This document shows positions 3,641 to 5,095 of a stretch of 5,095 bases of DNA, piece after piece. The notes under the pieces were generated by a model. The model saw nothing but the letters and a program-made list of their open reading frames with translations. It ran no database searches and had not been told where the DNA came from. Position numbers and translations under genes: made by a program. How positions within the stretch are numbered: the first letter of the stretch is position 1; each line of letters opens with the position of its first letter. The stretch is from contig DHJF01000027.1 in NCBI GenBank assembly GCA_002404195.1, forward strand, positions 1,272 to 6,366, in the 5' to 3' direction. Source of the DNA: Candidatus Saccharibacteria bacterium UBA4727. GTDB taxonomy: Bacteria > Patescibacteriota > Saccharimonadia > Saccharimonadales > Saccharimonadaceae.

Positions 3641-5095
3641 TTGCCGCTAGCTACCATGTCTTCACCGAAATGCTTTTGCAGACGCATCGTCACACTGCCC
3701 TCGTGACGGCCAAGCTTGGCGCTGAGCTCTTGTATCGAACTGCCGTTTTGAAAATCTTGCTTAAGCGTCGCGTCGTCGCTGTCTTTCCAGGGCCGATAGG
3801 CGTTCGGATACGTCTCGCGCATCTTTTCAATTTTCTCTGTCCAACCTGAATCGGTTTTCGCTTTTTTCACTGGCGCTTTAGCTCGTTTGTCGATATTTTC
3901 AGCCAAATGAGCGAACTTTTTACTGTCATCACTTGCTCGCTGACGTAAACTTTCATCAATATTTTGAGCATCCTCACTCACCTGCAAGGCCATACGGTTA
4001 ATGCCGTGTAAATATAAGTTGTGCAAGTTTTTTACTCGGCTGAGCGCCACATAACCCATGCCTTCAACAAAGGCTTTTCGCAGGTCAATCCGGGCGGCAT
4101 CGAGTGTCATGCCCTGGCTTTTATGCACCGTGATCGCCCAGGCGAGGCGCAGCGGAATCTGGGTAATACTGGCACGCTTTTTGTCGCCATCACGTAACTC
4201 CCAGGTGTCAGGCATCATCGTCACCGTTTTACCGTTACGGAACTCGATCACCGGATATTCGGTCGCAGGTTCAAAGTCAACCACCGTGCCAATACTACCA
4301 TTAGCGTAGCGACGATCGGCGGCATTTTTGACTGCCATCACCAGCGCGCCTTTTTTAAGCTGCAGCGTGGCTGGCGCTAGGACTGACCGTTGTAAATTTT
4401 CAACGTAGTTGTCACTGCCGGTCGTGACCTGTGTATAAAAAAGTTCGTCACCAGCTAGTTCCGCAAGCTTTACTTTGTTCAAGCGATCGACATCGATATT
4501 GACCGTATGAAGCTCCGTTAGTATCATGCCGTCGGGTGGCGACTGGTCGACTCGCGCCAGTAATTGCTCGGCATGATGACGGCGAATCTCACCTGCCCGT
4601 AGAGCGTTAAGAATATCCAACAGCGCTTCATCATCTTGACGATGTTGCTCCTGCAAATAGCAGACTGTCGGATTAAGCTCTTTCCACGCCTGAGAGTGCA
4701 CAACAAAGCCACCCGCCCTGCTGTCGCCGCGATTAATCGGCGGGAGCTGAAAGAAGTCACCACTCATAATAATCTGAATACCGCCGAACGGCACGTCTGG
4801 CTGCTTCCGGACCAAGCGACAGGCCTCGTCGACCATATCCAGGCGAAAATCGTGCAACATCGAAATCTCATCAATAATCAGAACGTCGGTTTTTTCGATA
4901 ATTTCGCGTCGACCTTTGGCGACGTGGTCGGCGAAGCCGTCAGGAATATAATCTGCCACGCCGATTCCGGCCCAGCTGTGAATGGTCGTACCGCCCAAAT
5001 GCGTCGCGGCGAGACCCGTCGTTGCCGTTACCGACACGTGTTTGCCCTCGGCCTTAGCGAGCCGAATAAATTGATTTAACACAAAGGTTTTACCC
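3637..5095 (-). CDS. Pif1-like superfamily 1 DNA helicase with C-terminal HTH-like tail (5' end missing)
   Basis: This is an ATP-dependent DNA helicase of the Pif1/RecD2 group, which unwinds DNA 5' to 3' and helps replication and repair through structured DNA. The right edge cuts the gene inside Walker A: the last codons visible (5094-5083) read Gly-Lys-Thr-Phe, so the GTG at 5082 is internal and the true start lies outside. Counting from that codon, motifs are TATTGLAATHLGGTTIHSWAGIG (18-41), Walker B LIIDEISM (68-75), GDFFQLPPI (108-116), QEQHRQDD (144-151), AITVHKSQG (316-324) and YVALSRVKNL (344-353). After a Lys-rich linker (about 385-415), residues 428-473 contain a Trp, an acidic stretch, SIQELSAKLGRHEGSV and RLQKHFG, like a Myb/HTH-type DNA-binding unit. 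The catalytic motifs are intact. The stop TAG overlaps the end of the LssY_C gene; the promoter is outside. Confidence 0.93.
   Translation of the reverse strand, partial: GKTFVLNQFIRLAKAEGKHVSVTATTGLAATHLGGTTIHSWAGIGVADYIPDGFADHVAKGRREIIEKTDVLIIDEISMLHDFRLDMVDEACRLVRKQPDVPFGGIQIIMSGDFFQLPPINRGDSRAGGFVVHSQAWKELNPTVCYLQEQHRQDDEALLDILNALRAGEIRRHHAEQLLARVDQSPPDGMILTELHTVNIDVDRLNKVKLAELAGDELFYTQVTTGSDNYVENLQRSVLAPATLQLKKGALVMAVKNAADRRYANGSIGTVVDFEPATEYPVIEFRNGKTVTMMPDTWELRDGDKKRASITQIPLRLAWAITVHKSQGMTLDAARIDLRKAFVEGMGYVALSRVKNLHNLYLHGINRMALQVSEDAQNIDESLRQRASDDSKKFAHLAENIDKRAKAPVKKAKTDSGWTEKIEKMRETYPNAYRPWKDSDDATLKQDFQNGSSIQELSAKLGRHEGSVTMRLQKHFGEDMVASGN

Noticed and set aside
4636..5079. 147-codon plus-strand open frame opposite the helicase
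   Set aside because: It is antisense to the Walker B and motif III region of the helicase; no independent evidence of coding.
5080..5082. GTG as the start of the helicase
   Set aside because: The codons just upstream encode Gly-Lys-Thr-Phe, the end of Walker A, in the same frame, so the gene continues past the right edge.

Overview
The window reads as a compact bacterial chromosome segment, probably from the Patescibacteria (CPR), with Saccharibacteria (TM7) the best guess. This is inferred from gene content (a short Pif1-like helicase with a C-terminal helix-turn-helix-like tail, a stand-alone membrane-anchored LssY_C protein, a YvcK protein), very short intergenic gaps and moderate GC. No rRNA or marker gene is present, so the assignment is tentative. 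The standard genetic code fits: glycine uses GGN codons and all five visible stops are TAA or TAG.

Left edge (1-142): non-coding. It holds an inverted pair of perfect DnaA boxes (97-105 and 110-118), a series of weaker DnaA-box-like CCAC motifs spaced by about whole helical turns, and a plausible leftward promoter (32-60). It looks like part of an origin or of a DnaA-controlled promoter, perhaps of dnaA itself, whose gene would lie outside the window. A strong symmetrical hairpin terminator follows at 142-177.

Middle (200-2746): three minus-strand genes pointing at that terminator. A GH1 beta-glycosidase is followed, through a one-base TAATG overlap, by yvcK (UDP-GlcNAc-binding CofD-like regulator). 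After a 61-base gap containing its own good promoter comes a 66-residue single-membrane-span protein of unknown function. Sugar hydrolysis and YvcK thus appear to be expressed together, while the small membrane protein can also be transcribed alone.

Right (2795-5095): a plus-strand membrane-anchored LssY_C protein is divergent from the GH1 gene, sharing a 48-base promoter region. It ends tail to tail, overlapping by 4 bases, with a minus-strand Pif1/RecD2-type helicase cut by the right edge inside its Walker A motif.

Three genes (small protein, GH1, LssY_C) have a -10-like box only 6-9 bases before the ATG and no convincing Shine-Dalgarno, whereas the operon-internal yvcK has one. This suggests leaderless first cistrons. 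I found no tRNA, rRNA, CRISPR array or insertion sequence, and no clearly new multi-gene system. The origin-like left edge and the leaderless pattern are the most interesting signals.
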